Shown piece by piece: positions 1 through 9,684 of a stretch of 64,000 bases of DNA. Position numbers and translations under genes: made by a program. The stretch spans positions 1,612,001 through 1,676,000 of the forward strand of contig NC_011666.1 of the NCBI RefSeq assembly GCF_000021745.1. Reading direction: 5' to 3'. Within the stretch, counting starts at the first letter, position 1; every line of letters starts with the position of its first letter. The notes beneath the pieces are model-generated. The model saw only the letters and a list, made by a program, of their open reading frames with translations. It ran no database searches and was not told where the DNA came from. The DNA is from Methylocella silvestris BL2. GTDB taxonomy: Bacteria; Pseudomonadota; Alphaproteobacteria; Rhizobiales; Beijerinckiaceae.

Positions 1-755
1 AAAGTCGATGATTGAGAGTTACTGGCGCCCTCTCCAAGAACCGATCCGGCAGTTCTCGCCGGAACGAATGCGGGCAAAAAGGCCAGAGCCACGGGCTCCC
101 GATCAGCGATCGATACAATCTTACCGAAGCCGACTGCGCCTGTCACGTTTACAGCTGGTGTGTAGGACAGAAATTCGGAGAGTCGGGCCGTTGCGGTAGC
201 GCTATCGTCATAATTCAAGGATATCCGTCGTTTCCCCGTGTACAGACGGCCGATTACGACTGGCGCGCGATCGCCGACCGGCTTACTGGATACAACGCTT
301 ACAAGATCCCGACATTCAGTACGATTCAGGGTCGTCTTCAAATCATATTCCGACACTATTTGCTCTTCAACGTCGTCGAAGTTTATATCTACAATTTCGG
401 CCTGTTTTCCGCTGGCGCCGATTTCAAATAATTTCTTTAATCTAAACAAAAACCCGACTGAGGCGTCATTGTTAGAACGAAAGGACGGAATCGCATAGGG
501 TGACGATCGAATTTTTAGGCGAGGGAAGCAACGGTCCCCGCCAAACAACAAATGGGACATTGTCGGATCCCATGCATCTCCAATGTGATAGTTGGAGCCA
601 AAGAGTGGAATTGGGCCCGGGGTCAACGCACGAAGGTGAGTCGTTATCCGGTCCTGTATTGATTGCAATATTTTATTAAGGTCATCTGCATGGCCTGCCC
701 TTGGAAAAAGAGTTACGACCGACACCACCACTAGATACAGCCTTCTTTTAAACAT
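1..755 (-). CDS. Secreted protein of unknown function, partial (runs off left edge)
   Basis: Reading the minus strand from an ATG at 755 gives 251 codons with no stop before the window edge, so the C-terminus is missing. A good ribosome site (GGAGAGG) lies about 8 nt before the ATG. The first ~23 residues look like a signal peptide: basic MFKRR, a valine/leucine core, then a GHA|DD-like cleavage site. The mature part has no motif I recognise; it is mixed-charge with two Cys. It follows the small Cys-rich secreted protein at 801-1037 by 45 nt on the same strand, so the two are probably co-transcribed. Codon use is less GC-rich than the denitrification genes, suggesting acquired DNA. Function unknown. 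Confidence 0.7.
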   Translation of the reverse strand, partial: MFKRRLYLVVVSVVTLFPRAGHADDLNKILQSIQDRITTHLRALTPGPIPLFGSNYHIGDAWDPTMSHLLFGGDRCFPRLKIRSSPYAIPSFRSNNDASVGFLFRLKKLFEIGASGKQAEIVDINFDDVEEQIVSEYDLKTTLNRTECRDLVSVVSSKPVGDRAPVVIGRLYTGKRRISLNYDDSATATARLSEFLSYTPAVNVTGAVGFGKIVSIADREPVALAFLPAFVPARTAGSVLGEGASNSQSST

Positions 756-800
756 TACGGGACACCTCTCCGAAAAAGACTCTAAAACAATTCTATCTCA

Positions 801-1037
801 TCAGCAATCAGACGCGCATTTAACGTATTGTGGCTCGCAGTACTCTTTTCTATCCAAGCCGCCAATAGCAACACAATGCTTATACACGATTTTGCATAAA
901 GAAATACATGTTCGAGTCTGCGACTGCCGGAAATCACCGTCGGGTATTAACGGCCGATCGTCGATTGCATAGGCCCTACTACAATAGAGCACGGCGAACA
1001 AAGAAAGGGTCAAGTTGAGTTTTCGCATTTTGACCAC
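801..1037 (-). CDS. Small secreted cysteine-rich protein
   Basis: This 78-residue protein (75 if it starts at the second Met, 1028) has a clear N-terminal signal peptide: MRKLN, a hydrophobic stretch, then a SRAYA-type cleavage site at about residue 24. The mature peptide is ~54 residues and carries six Cys (TCISLC, KHC, EYC, KCASDC). In pairs these suggest a disulfide-stabilised periplasmic or exported peptide. It is the first gene of a probable two-gene unit with the secreted protein starting at 755. I do not recognise a family. Coding status rests on the signal peptide, Cys pattern and operon-like spacing. Confidence 0.55.
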   Translation of the reverse strand: MVKMRKLNLTLSLFAVLYCSRAYAIDDRPLIPDGDFRQSQTRTCISLCKIVYKHCVAIGGLDRKEYCEPQYVKCASDC

Positions 1038-1177
1038 ATTAAAGTTGCGGTTTTATAATCAAAACGACTGTCGGGCCGCTCCCCTCAATCGTCACACTCT
1101 TTTGATTTTTTGTCGCCAGATTGAACCGCTCCCCTTTTTTAGGCCAGCGCCTGACCTCATTATAGTCTCTACGCTAA

Positions 1178-1923
1178 ACCTCCATTTTCTCCCGGGCGTC
1201 TTCGAGGCTCATGAACCAATGGGCATTCAGGCATTCCGCGCGGACTTGCCGTTGAACGACTCGATGAAAGCGTTGTCGGTCGGCTTGCCAGGCCGCGAAA
1301 AGTCGAGCACGACGCCTTTTTGATTGGCCCACAGATCAAGGTCTCGCGCGAGATGAATTCGGAGCCCTGATCCACCCGGATCGTCTTCGGATAGCCGACC
1401 CTCCTGCAGATCCGCTCCAGGGTCAAGACGACATCCTCGCCCCGATAGGAGAAGCGGGGATCGACAGCCGGAGAGAACCGGGAAAACGTGTCCACTATAG
1501 TCAACACCCGAAGCTTCCGGCCTGTCGCCAGTTGGTCATGCACAAAGTCCATCGCCCAGGTTTCATTGTGCTGCATGGCGGCGCATCGGTCGTCCCGCAG
1601 TTTGGCCTTCACGCGCCGCTTCGGCGTCTTGTTCAGCAATTGCAGGCCAAGATCCTTGTAAAGCCGATAGATCCGCTTGGCGTTCACCGCCCAGCCTTCC
1701 CGCCGCAGCAGCACGTGAATGCACCGATAGCCGTAGCGCACACGCGTTTCGGCAATCTCCTTGATCCGCTGTTTGAGGTCGGCCTGGCCGCCACGCTTCG
1801 ACTTGTAGACGTAAAGCGCCCGACCAACGCGTAGCGCCGAACAGGCCCGCCTGACCGACACCTTCCAATCCGATCGAACGGCGTCGACAAGCTCCCGCTT
1901 GCGGCCAGGCCTTACAGCTTTTT
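1178..1923 (-). pseudogene. IS3-family transposase OrfB, frameshifted and truncated
   Basis: A DDE-type integrase-core transposase, read in the -1 frame after orfA. The first Asp (WAMDFVHDQL) and second Asp (RVDQGSEF) are visible. A 2-nt insertion near 1345 then moves the rest, including the FIESFNGK block with the catalytic Glu, into another frame. A 1-nt deletion near 1245 changes frame again before the truncation at 1178. The enzyme cannot be made intact. Confidence 0.85.
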
Positions 1924-2178
1924 TGATAGCACATCCTGCAGCATGGCCTTGTCGAGCGACAGGTCAGCGACGATCCGCTTCAGCTTGGCGTTTTCTTCCT
2001 CGAGCTGGCGCAGCCGCTTCATCTCGGATGGCATCAGGCCGGCGTATTTCTTGCGCCAGTTGTAAAACGTCGCATCCGAAATGCCCGCCTTGCGATAGAC
2101 CTCGGCGATGGCGACGCCGTCCTCCGCCTGCTTCAAAATGAGGGCGATCTGCGCCTCCTTGAACTTGCTTGCCTTCAT
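1912..2178 (-). CDS. IS3-family transposase OrfA
   Basis: An 88-residue helix-turn-helix OrfA. It has the usual start (KASKFKEAQIALILKQAEDG), the DATFYNWRKKYAG recognition region and a leucine-zipper-like tail (MKRLRQLEEENAKLKRIVAD). A heptamer of six A plus G (minus strand, around 1918-1924) sits at its end, and orfB lies in the -1 frame, so the classical IS3 programmed -1 frameshift would fuse OrfA to OrfB. OrfA itself appears intact. Confidence 0.85.
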   Translation of the reverse strand: MKASKFKEAQIALILKQAEDGVAIAEVYRKAGISDATFYNWRKKYAGLMPSEMKRLRQLEEENAKLKRIVADLSLDKAMLQDVLSKKL

Positions 2179-2258
2179 GGAATTCTCCTTGGTCCCGGTC
2201 GGGGATCATAATTGGAAAATTCCAGTTCAGAATGGCCTAATTTAGCGGGAGCAGGTCA

Positions 2259-2670
2259 TCGGTTTGAATGTTAGTGCATGGGATCGGTTGACGCCATGTT
2301 TGGGGTGGGCGAGCGCGCGAGCGAGTATTTGCTGTCGTCGAAGCGCACCCGGCTACTCCTGAAGACCGACGCCGGCACCGCGTGAGATCCGTCGAACCGG
2401 GCTGCATAGGAAACGAGCTGCGGCCGCACCGCTTCGAACACCTACCATTTCTGCGCTTTTATTACGGTCTCCAACTCAATCTCGTTGACTTCGCCTTTAA
2501 CGTGTTGTTCACTACCGCATTAATGTTAAGAGTGAGAATTTTTTTAGACCATTTTCATCATAAAGAAAGACCCATAGTCAGTAGAGCGAGCGCGGTCGTC
2601 CAGCGATTACGGCGGCGGCGGCACTACTCGTTCTCAGCCGCATTTTATTGCTTCGCGGAAGGAAGGGGCG
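2259..2670. other. Intergenic region without a convincing gene
   Basis: This stretch lies between the IS terminus and the Tat-signal protein. The only open frames are short; the longest clean one is about 30 codons at 2296-2385 and has no recognisable product. Around 2500-2580 it becomes AT-rich and probably holds the promoter of the gene starting at 2671. I see no clear -35/-10 pair that I would defend. Confidence 0.4.
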
Positions 2671-4890
2671 GTGAACGATAGTGGTGACACCGGTGGGGGC
2701 CGGGAAGCTTCTGAAGTCGATCCTTCAGGATCCCAGATCACTCGACGCGGCTTGCTGCAAGGTGTAGCTGCATCGCCCACCCTTTTGTCTTCCGAGGCAT
2801 GGGCCTTGGTGCCCGTCAAATACGAACTCACATTAAGTCTGTCGCAGAATGATCGTCTGCTGACAATCGCCGAGCGGCCGATATTCGATGCCGCAGTAGC
2901 ACCCAAGGAGGACAAGCAGAGGAACCCAAGTTGGTTCATTTATGCAGAACTATTTGGACCCAAAGCGTGGTTCGATTTGACCAAACCAGCATCGGATGAC
3001 CATAGGACCTTGAACATACATAATTGCAAATTCGGTGGTCATACCGCCGAATTTACTTTCAAATTTTCAAGGAAAGACGACCAAGCTTGCTGGTTCATCG
3101 AGCTTCTCACCAACTTCTGGAATCCCACTGATCGCGAGCCCGTGAGCGGTTCGGAGGTCACAAGGATTTCCTTTGCAGAGTTTGTCGCCGCGCCCGCAAA
3201 GGGCCTGAAAACTCATGTCCCCTTGTGCCGAGTCGACGCAGTTCTGCGGCGAATTTTTCGAGATCACATCCGTAGTGCGCATCATATGACGGCGACATGC
3301 GAAGTCACCTTCGAAAGCCAATTGCAATGGAATATTTCAGCGGCGTCCCCTAAGAGCTTTTCCGTTTTCGGGGGCCAAGCCCTGTTGAAGGATTTTTCAT
3401 TCGGCTGGCGGACCGATCTCGATGAGATCACGGGAGAAGGCATTGCTGGCGACATTTTCCTTGCCGGTCGCGGTGCCGTCCAGCAGGATGGGTTTGACAA
3501 ATCGAAAGTCGTCGTTGGCGTCGGTCACTGCGCCGATCTCAGTCTGCAGCGACCAGAGGAATTGCGCGCATTCGAAGTGCGTATCGGTGTTTCGCCGCTG
3601 GATCCCGCGCTCGAACAGACAGTCTCGCGACTGGCGGTGGGTCAAACCAAAATTGCCATCAAGAACGAATCCGGCACGCTAGCCGGCGATGTGACGGTCA
3701 GCGACGTGGTGGTGTCGCAGACGGTGCTGCCCAAAACCAGATCGTTGCGTACCGTTATCTTCGGAAGCGCGGGCGTGACACCGGATCCGGACGGCAAGAT
3801 GCCGTTGCGCGCGGAGGAGGTTCCGACCCCGATCGGGCGACTGACCCTTGCCGCCTTGCCACCCGATGAAGCTGCGAAGACCGCCGACCAGCAACCGGGC
3901 GCTGCCGGCGGCTTCAAGCCGCCAGTCACGCAGGCGAAGGTAAAAGACGACCCAGCCGCACGTAAGAAACAGGATGAAGCGGCTGCCCGCAAAAAGGAGC
4001 GCGAACTGTTCTTTCGCGCAGCTTGCGGCGACAGGGGTGGGGCGCGTCAGACGACGTTGTGGGTCGTTGACGATCTGCGCCAAGGGCAGGCGGCGAATAC
4101 CGCGCGCCAGTTGCGAAGGCTAGCGATTGACCTGCAGCTGCTCGCGGCGAATACCGCGCTGCAGGACACCAGCTACAGCAGTCTCACCTTTCCCGACGGT
4201 GGCAGCGACATCCGGCTTATCTTCGAAGACGGTGAACTGCTCTCCGAGCTGAAACCGCTGGGCGAGTTTCCACGAGCCAAGCCGTCGAGTTTCGTCTGGC
4301 TCGGCCACAATCCCGGATCGCGCCTCGGTGAAATCGATTTGACGCGCGCCACGCTCACCGCCGCGCGCGACTACGACTTGATGAAACTGCGCTTCCGGTT
4401 TTTCGACTTCGTGCTTGCCTTTGTGCCGCTGCCCGTGATCCGACCGGCGCGTGCAGACTGCCGCCTAGTGCAAACCAAGGACGGGCAGTTCGAGGACAGT
4501 CGGCCTGTTCTGGTTGCCGAGTTCGATCCCCAGCACGTTTTCGAAGAGGCCTTGTTTCGCCCGGAGCCGCCACCGCTCCCTGACGTCGACGCCAAGGACG
4601 CCGACGGCCAGCGGCTGCTGCGTGACGCCATCCGGGCCAAATTGAACGCGGAGAAAGATCCGGCTAAGCGCGCGGAGTATCGCGAGACCGTCAAGAACGC
4701 AAAGGTGAAAGCTGAAAAGATCAAACACAAAAAAGAGGACCAGATCTTCGGCCGCTTTGCCAAGTTATATGCGGAAAAGGCCGCGACGGCGGGATTAGAG
4801 GTCGATCAGCAAGTTTACATCGGTCCTTTCGGTCTCGAGGCCGATGCGATGCATCTAGCGCGCGATCTGTTCAAGATCGGTTTGCCTGAC
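2671..4890 (+). pseudogene. Tat-exported protein of unknown function, 3' end replaced by IS
   Basis: The gene starts at GTG 2671 behind a GGAAGG ribosome site. It begins with a twin-arginine leader (TRRGLLQG at residues 24-31, Ala-rich core, cleavage near residue 44), so the product would be exported folded. About 740 native residues follow, with alternating beta-like and charged segments and a Lys/Glu-rich helix (residues ~640-700). No family is recognised. From about 4890 the frame continues into the C-terminus of an IS OrfA and the start of OrfB (ALKDLLEKKM, then REAVAHLR) and stops at 5157. The native C-terminus is therefore lost or displaced; a short tail at 5836-5907 beyond the IS may be part of it. 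The chimeric reading frame could still be translated. Confidence 0.6.
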
Positions 4891-5812
4891 GCCGTCGCGT
4901 TGAAGGATCTTCTCGAAAAAAAAATGGCAACGCCCGCCGAGAAGCGAGAGGCGGTCGCGCATCTTCGATCCAGTTTCGAGATGAGCGAGCGGCGGGCGTG
5001 CAAGACCATTGGCAGCTGCCGGATGACGGTTCGTTACGAAGCGAGCCGGCTGGACAATGCGTATGAGCGACGTCGCTTGGGCTATCGACGTCTGCATGTT
5101 TTGCTGCGCCGGGAGGGCATGTCATTAACCACAAGCGGCTGTTCGAGGAAAAACTGAGCGTCCGTCGGCGTGGCGGCCGCAAGCGGGCAATCGGGACGCG
5201 AGCGCCAATGATGATCCCGCTCGCGCCCAATCAGCGCTGGTCGCTGGATTTTGTGTCGGATCAGTTGACCGACGGTCGGCGCTTTCGCGTCCTGACAGTG
5301 GTCGACGATTGCACGCGCGAATGCCTGGTGCTGGTGGCGGATGTCTCATTGTCGGGCCAGCGGGTCGCCCGCGAGCTGGATCGCATCATCGTCGAGCGCG
5401 GCCGACGGAAGATGGTCGTCAGCGACAATGGCGGCGAGTTCACCAGTCACGTAGTCTTGCGATGGGCCGACGAGACGCGCGCCGACTGGCATTACATGGC
5501 GCCGGGCAAGCCGTTCAGAACGCCTTCATCGAAAGCTTCAACGGCCGGCTGCGTGACGAGTTCCTGAACGAAACGCTGTTCTCGTCATTGGCCAGCGCCC
5601 GCGTCAAGCTGGCGCGCCGACTACAACGTCAACGGGCCGCACTCAAATCTCCGCTGGCAGACGCCCGCCGAGTTCGCCCATAGCTTCCCGCGGCGTGAGT
5701 CGGCGCTGCGCAATCCCGCCAGCTCACGCCGCTCCAGCTTGAGCCGCTTAACAGGGCAAATCGCACGGCCAAAGCAAACTCAAAACTGGAAAAAAGTTGG
5801 GGGCAAGGTCAG
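4890..5812 (+). mobile_element. Decayed IS3-family element fragment
   Basis: The plus strand carries the end of an orfA, a run of nine A (4918-4926, the frameshift site) and an orfB broken in several places. There is an internal deletion after RYEASRLD (about 5050), a shift near 5115, a shift near 5515 and another near 5620. DDE landmarks remain: SLDFVSDQL, VVSDNGGEF and, in another frame, FIESFNGRL. The right terminus is at about 5812, where the complementary strand begins TGACCTTGCCCCCAAC. The 5' end is absent. It differs in sequence from the IS at 1178-2258. Confidence 0.8.
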
Positions 5813-6133
5813 GATGGCAAGGGGCCACCGAGCGATGCACCTCTCGCAGAGAATCGAGTTCGGTAAAGGTGGCTTCGTGCCCCCGCAACCAAACATATGC
5901 TCCTGATTTACGAAGCTTTTAGCAAAGCCGCCCGCTCGGGCGGCTTTGCTATTTGCGACGACCTCGCGACCCGGTCGTCGGGGAAAATCCTCGATTCATT
6001 GCCGCGTGCACAAGCGGCGGCTCCGGGCTGGGTGTTTGAGACCTGCGTTGGCGCAATAGGCCAGCGTAGGAGAAACGACGCGCCGACCCGCGCGATGGAT
6101 TGACCGCGCCGCCCTAGCCACTGGCGCCATCGC
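5813..6133. other. Intergenic region after the IS end
   Basis: This region holds a short tail open frame (about 5836-5907) that may be the displaced end of the interrupted Tat protein gene, then a strong hairpin (5921-5950). Nothing gene-like follows up to the stop of the glycine-rich protein at 6134. Confidence 0.4.
5921..5950. terminator. Strong hairpin, possible bidirectional terminator
   Basis: A 13-bp perfect stem (AGCAAAGCCGCCC pairing with GGGCGGCTTTGCT) with a 4-nt loop. It sits between the tail of the interrupted plus-strand gene and the end of the minus-strand gene at 6134. The downstream T-run is weak on either strand, so termination is plausible but not certain. Confidence 0.5.
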
Positions 6134-7240
6134 TTAGGCTCCTGCGAACGCCGGGCCGAGCAGCACTTCGGCCCATTGGGCGGGCGCGCCATTCCCCTCA
6201 CGCACGCAGAACCAGAGGCCGCATTCGCCGGTATCGTCGAGCAGCGCGATCAGATCGCCGGCCTTGCCGTCCTTTGGCAGGCGCAGGCCGACGCGCTCAT
6301 TCGCGACCGGATGCGGCGTCGCCGGGCCGCCGCGATTAAACCGAACGCCCGCTTTGCGTGGCGCGAGCATCAATTGCGCCGACTTGCCGGACTTGAATAC
6401 GCCGCCGCGCCCGACGCCGGCTTCGCCGTAAACGCCCGCGTCGGCATAAGCGCCGATCCCTGGAAGGCCCACGCCGCCCGCGACGCCGACGACTCCGGCC
6501 GCCGCCGGCCCCATATCGGCCACGCCGCCGCGGCCGAGAACGCCGGGGCCCGCCGCGGCGGGGCCGCTTGGCACGTTGGGGCCGCTCGTGCTGTTTCCGT
6601 CCGCGTCGACCGGCGGAACCATGACTGTGGTCGCCTCGGCGCCCTGACCATAGACGCCAACGCCGCCTGTTTCCGTCAAGGTGTGGGCGGGAAGGGCGTC
6701 GAAGCTCCGGCCCGTGCCGCCGGCGATGCCGATGACGCCAGCCGCATGGGGCTGTTGCGCGGTGTTGCCTTGCGCCGATTGACGGCCGCCTTGGCCGACG
6801 AGGCCCGCGCCCGGAGGCGTCGTCGGATCGGCGAAGAAGTCGGCCTGCGAGCCGCCAAGGCCGTGGACGCCTATGCCGCCCGCGCCGCCGTTGCCGGGCT
6901 CCGGCACGCCGCCGCCGACGCCCTGCACGCCGGTTCCCTGATTGCGGCCGCCGCGGCCGACGACGCCCGTTCCGCCTGGCGTTCCGCCAAAGTTCGAGGC
7001 GCTGCCGCCGCTCCACCCCGTCGCCCGAAGGCCGTCGTACTGGTTCGCCGCCTGAAACGATTGGCCGTCGTCATAGTCGTCGGGGTCTTCGGGCGACTGC
7101 GCCGTCTCGACGATCATGATGGCCGGGCCGTTGAAGTTCGATTGATCGGGCGGGACGTCCGCCCAAAGGATGGTGCGACCCTCGGCGCGGTTGGTCCGGC
7201 CGGTCACCATATCTTCGTTGCTGCTGCTTGCGCCGCTCAT
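6134..7240 (-). CDS. Glycine-rich protein with GVxGxGG repeats
   Basis: A 368-residue protein starting at ATG 7240, behind a GGGGGGAAG ribosome site. An upstream in-frame ATG at 7291 is possible but lacks a good site. Residues ~75-290 are a low-complexity array of Gly-rich units such as GVVGRGG, GVHGLGG, GVIGIAGG, GVYGQGA and GVYGEAGVGRGGVF, probably forming a repetitive beta structure. The last ~90 residues (ERVGLRLPKDGKAGDLIALLDDTGECGLWFCVREG) form a separate small beta domain, as seen at the end of tail-fibre-like or surface proteins. No signal peptide is visible. The role is unknown; a surface or structural repeat protein is inference. Confidence 0.75.
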   Translation of the reverse strand: MSGASSSNEDMVTGRTNRAEGRTILWADVPPDQSNFNGPAIMIVETAQSPEDPDDYDDGQSFQAANQYDGLRATGWSGGSASNFGGTPGGTGVVGRGGRNQGTGVQGVGGGVPEPGNGGAGGIGVHGLGGSQADFFADPTTPPGAGLVGQGGRQSAQGNTAQQPHAAGVIGIAGGTGRSFDALPAHTLTETGGVGVYGQGAEATTVMVPPVDADGNSTSGPNVPSGPAAAGPGVLGRGGVADMGPAAAGVVGVAGGVGLPGIGAYADAGVYGEAGVGRGGVFKSGKSAQLMLAPRKAGVRFNRGGPATPHPVANERVGLRLPKDGKAGDLIALLDDTGECGLWFCVREGNGAPAQWAEVLLGPAFAGA

Positions 7241-7426
7241 AATGACTTCCCCCCTGATCCGCGAGACAGTCCCGCGATTGAGGAAGATCATGCGCCTGAC
7301 GTTCCTCGCCGCCCGTGTTCCGGCGCACCGGTCAGGCGCGCCGCCCTATCGGGGCGGCTTTGGATCTTGAGAACAGCGCCGCCGCGGCGCCACAACGTTA
7401 AGTCTCCCGCAACACGGAAGCCGCCG

Positions 7427-7993
7427 TCAGCAGTTCCCCAGCGCTTTGATCGCCGGCGCAAGCGCCTTGAAGGATGGCGTTCCAGCTTCGCGTAGCCATT
7501 CGAAGACGATCATCTCCGTCGTGGCGAGCTTTGCGCCGGCCTCGGCCATGCGGCGCAAGGCGATGTCTTCGTCGATCCATCGGCGGCTGGAAACCGCATC
7601 TGCCGCAAGAATCACGCTGACGCCGCGATCCCGCGCGTCGATCACTGTTTGCAACACGCAGACATGCGCCTCGGCGCCGCAAACGATCAGTTCGGTCCGT
7701 CCAGACGCCGCGAGCATGGCGAGCCGCCCCTCGATCGCTGCAAAAGCCGAGAAAGCCGTTTTCTCGATGACTGCCGCGTCAGGAGGCAAGGTTGCTACAA
7801 CGTCGGCGACGGTTCGACCGAGGCCGGCAGGATATTGCTCGGTGACAGTTACGGGGAGGCCGAATTCGCGCGCCGCGGCCAGAAGCAGTTTTACCCGCGC
7901 GAGCAATGAAGACGCCGCCGTCAGCGCTGGCGCGAGCCGCTCTTGAACGTCGATCACCAGGAGATGGGCCGAGGCCGAAGCCATCAGAGGCAT
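7427..7993 (-). CDS. Isochorismatase-family cysteine hydrolase
   Basis: A 188-residue single-domain alpha/beta hydrolase of the isochorismatase/nicotinamidase superfamily. The catalytic triad is visible: Asp15 (LLVIDVQE), Lys78 (VIEKTAFSAF) and Cys112 (CGAEAHVCVLQT), with the cis-peptide region just before the Cys. The start at 7993 is chosen because the core beta strand begins at residue 10; 7984 is an alternative. The family hydrolyses C-N or enol-ether bonds in small molecules, and the substrate cannot be inferred. The gene stands alone, divergent from the permease gene at 8210. Confidence 0.85.
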   Translation of the reverse strand: MPLMASASAHLLVIDVQERLAPALTAASSLLARVKLLLAAAREFGLPVTVTEQYPAGLGRTVADVVATLPPDAAVIEKTAFSAFAAIEGRLAMLAASGRTELIVCGAEAHVCVLQTVIDARDRGVSVILAADAVSSRRWIDEDIALRRMAEAGAKLATTEMIVFEWLREAGTPSFKALAPAIKALGNC

Positions 7994-8209
7994 AGAAAAA
8001 CTCCGCGCAGATGAATTCGAAAATAGAAGTATATGGCATAGCGGTTTCAACAGTGGAATAAGACGCGTCTACAGATATGCCATTGGAGATATAGCACCAA
8101 CGATTTGTTGCTTCTACATCAGCATAATCTATAGTTTCACTTTCCGGATCCAGACGTTCTGTCTCTAGATAGAAATATATATAGCTCTCTATTCTCTTTA
8201 GAACACAGC

Positions 8210-8959
8210 ATGCTTCCCTTTGACGAAAATCTTGGCCTTGGCGTTTTGATCCTGGTCACGGCGACGCTTTACGCCTCCGTCGGTCAGGCGGGCGCTTCGG
8301 GCTATCTCGCGGTGATGGGACTGGCGGGCCTTGACCCCGCCGTGATGAAGCCGACCGCCCTTGCTCTCAACATCGTCGTGGCGCTGATCGGAACGGCGCA
8401 ATTCTGGCGCGCCGGGCTGTTCCGGTGGCGGAATTTCTATCCCTTTGGCGTACTCGGCTTTCCCTTTTCGATCCTCGGCGGCGCCATCCACCTTCCGGGG
8501 CATGCCTATTATCCGATTGTGGGCGTCCTCCTGCTTCTCGCCGCTTTTCAGCTCGCGAGGCCTGCGCCCCAGCGAGACGCCGGAAAGCTTCCGCCGACCG
8601 CGCCGCCATTCCTCTTGTCGCTGCTGACAGGCGCCGTAATCGGCTTCGTGTCCGGCGTGACCGGAACGGGCGGCGGCATCTTTCTGGCGCCCGTCATCTT
8701 GTTGATGAACTGGGTCGAGATACGCCGCGCCGCCGCTGTGACTGCCGCCTATAATCTTCTGAACTCAATCGCAGCGCTCGCCGGAGCCTATGCGACGTTA
8801 AGAGCGCTTCCCCCAGCGCTGCCGCTGTGGCTCGTCGCGGCGGCGATCGGCGGAGCAATCGGCGCCACAGTCGGCAACCGATATTTGCCGGACAAAGCGC
8901 TGCGCCACATCCTCGCCGCTTTGCTCGCTGTCTCCGGCGCGAAGCTCATTCTGTTTTGA
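8210..8959 (+). CDS. TauE/SafE (TSUP) family membrane permease
   Basis: A 249-residue integral membrane protein with about seven to eight hydrophobic helices. Two related halves each carry a TSUP-type Gly-rich motif (SVGQAGASGYLAVMGLAG near residue 25; FVSGVTGTGGGIFLAPVILL near residue 145). Family members export sulfite, sulfoacetate or related C2/C3 anions, or import sulfur compounds; the substrate here is unknown. The ~200 bp upstream are AT-rich with an inverted ATGGCAT/ATGCCAT pair (about 8034 and 8079), plausible promoter DNA. It converges with a broken cation-efflux gene. Confidence 0.85.
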   Translation: MLPFDENLGLGVLILVTATLYASVGQAGASGYLAVMGLAGLDPAVMKPTALALNIVVALIGTAQFWRAGLFRWRNFYPFGVLGFPFSILGGAIHLPGHAYYPIVGVLLLLAAFQLARPAPQRDAGKLPPTAPPFLLSLLTGAVIGFVSGVTGTGGGIFLAPVILLMNWVEIRRAAAVTAAYNLLNSIAALAGAYATLRALPPALPLWLVAAAIGGAIGATVGNRYLPDKALRHILAALLAVSGAKLILF

Positions 8960-9008
8960 GCCGATCCCTAACGAGAGTTGGTGAATCTTGTGAGATGCCC
9001 GATCGCCG

Positions 9009-9300
9009 TCTGAGCCGAGTTCGCGATGAGCGTGCCGGACGATTTGCAATCCGCCACTCACGCCGAGCGCGGCCATGACGCCGGCGACGATCAAGTCAGG
9101 CCAGCCGGAGCCTGTGCCGAACACGCCGGCGGCCGCCGCGAGCACCGCCACATTGCCGATGGCATCGTTGCGGGAGCAAATCCAAACCGACCGCATATTG
9201 GCGTCGCCGGCGCGAAAACGATAGAGCAATAACGCGACGCCGGCATTGGCCGCGAAGGCGAGGAAGCCCACAACGCGCATGACGTTAGCGCGCGGCAGGT
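9009..9300 (-). pseudogene. Cation diffusion facilitator (CDF) transporter remnant
   Basis: In one minus-strand frame, about 95 residues match the membrane part of a CDF cation efflux pump (LPRANVMRVVGFLAFAANAG, then DANMRSVWICSRNDAIGN and an Ile/Val/Gly-rich helix ending IVRHAHREL). The HD/SRNDAIGN-type helix is the metal-binding transmembrane region of the family. The sequence upstream in this frame is not CDF-like, and downstream it runs antisense into the permease gene, so both ends are lost. I treat it as a gene relic. Confidence 0.6.
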
Positions 9301-9684
9301 CTCGCCCGGCATGATCGTCGACGCAACAATCATGCATGCGCCGTCCTCCACGAAGAACACGCGGACCAGGCCTGCGACCCAGACCATCCCAAGCGGGCGC
9401 GTCGTCGGCGCGGATCAGAGAACGAGCCGCGCGCTGACTTTGCGCTGGAACAAAGTCGGGCCTGCCATGAGGCGCCAAAGTTTTTCGCGTCACGAGCCCA
9501 CGCCTTTGAGCGGCGATCGGCAGACGACCTGCGGGTGTATGCCATCCAGCCACGCAACGCCAAAGGCTCAACCCCGCCTCGGTGGCAAGAGCGATGGCTC
9601 CAGGACCGCCAAACACGCTGCGGGCCGAAGCTGTGGCGCTTGCCTGCCCAGCGGCCGCCGGCAATTACAGAAAAGGATCAGACT

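Larger units (their letters stand above)
1178..2258 (-). mobile_element. IS3-family insertion sequence, 3' end truncated
   Basis: An IS3-family element on the minus strand. Its left terminus is at about 2258, where the minus strand begins TGACCTGCTCCCGC, typical of IS407-type ends. It contains orfA (1912-2178) and a damaged orfB. The orfB similarity stops abruptly at about 1178 after residues equivalent to SLEDAREKMEV, so the last ~40 codons and the right inverted repeat are missing. With two indels in orfB as well, the copy should be immobile. Confidence 0.85.

Noticed and set aside
8-498. Overlapping plus-strand open frames at the left edge
   Set aside because: They are antisense to the minus-strand signal-peptide gene ending off the edge, lack ribosome sites and have no protein-like pattern.
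5796-5890. Possible structured RNA (long-range GTTGGGGGCA/TGCCCCC pairing)
   Set aside because: The left arm is the terminal inverted repeat of the IS fragment, so the pairing is coincidental or IS-derived; no known RNA features.
6176-7495. 439-codon plus-strand frame across the glycine-rich gene
   Set aside because: Antisense shadow of a GC-rich repeat; composition is Ala/Arg-rich with no domain.
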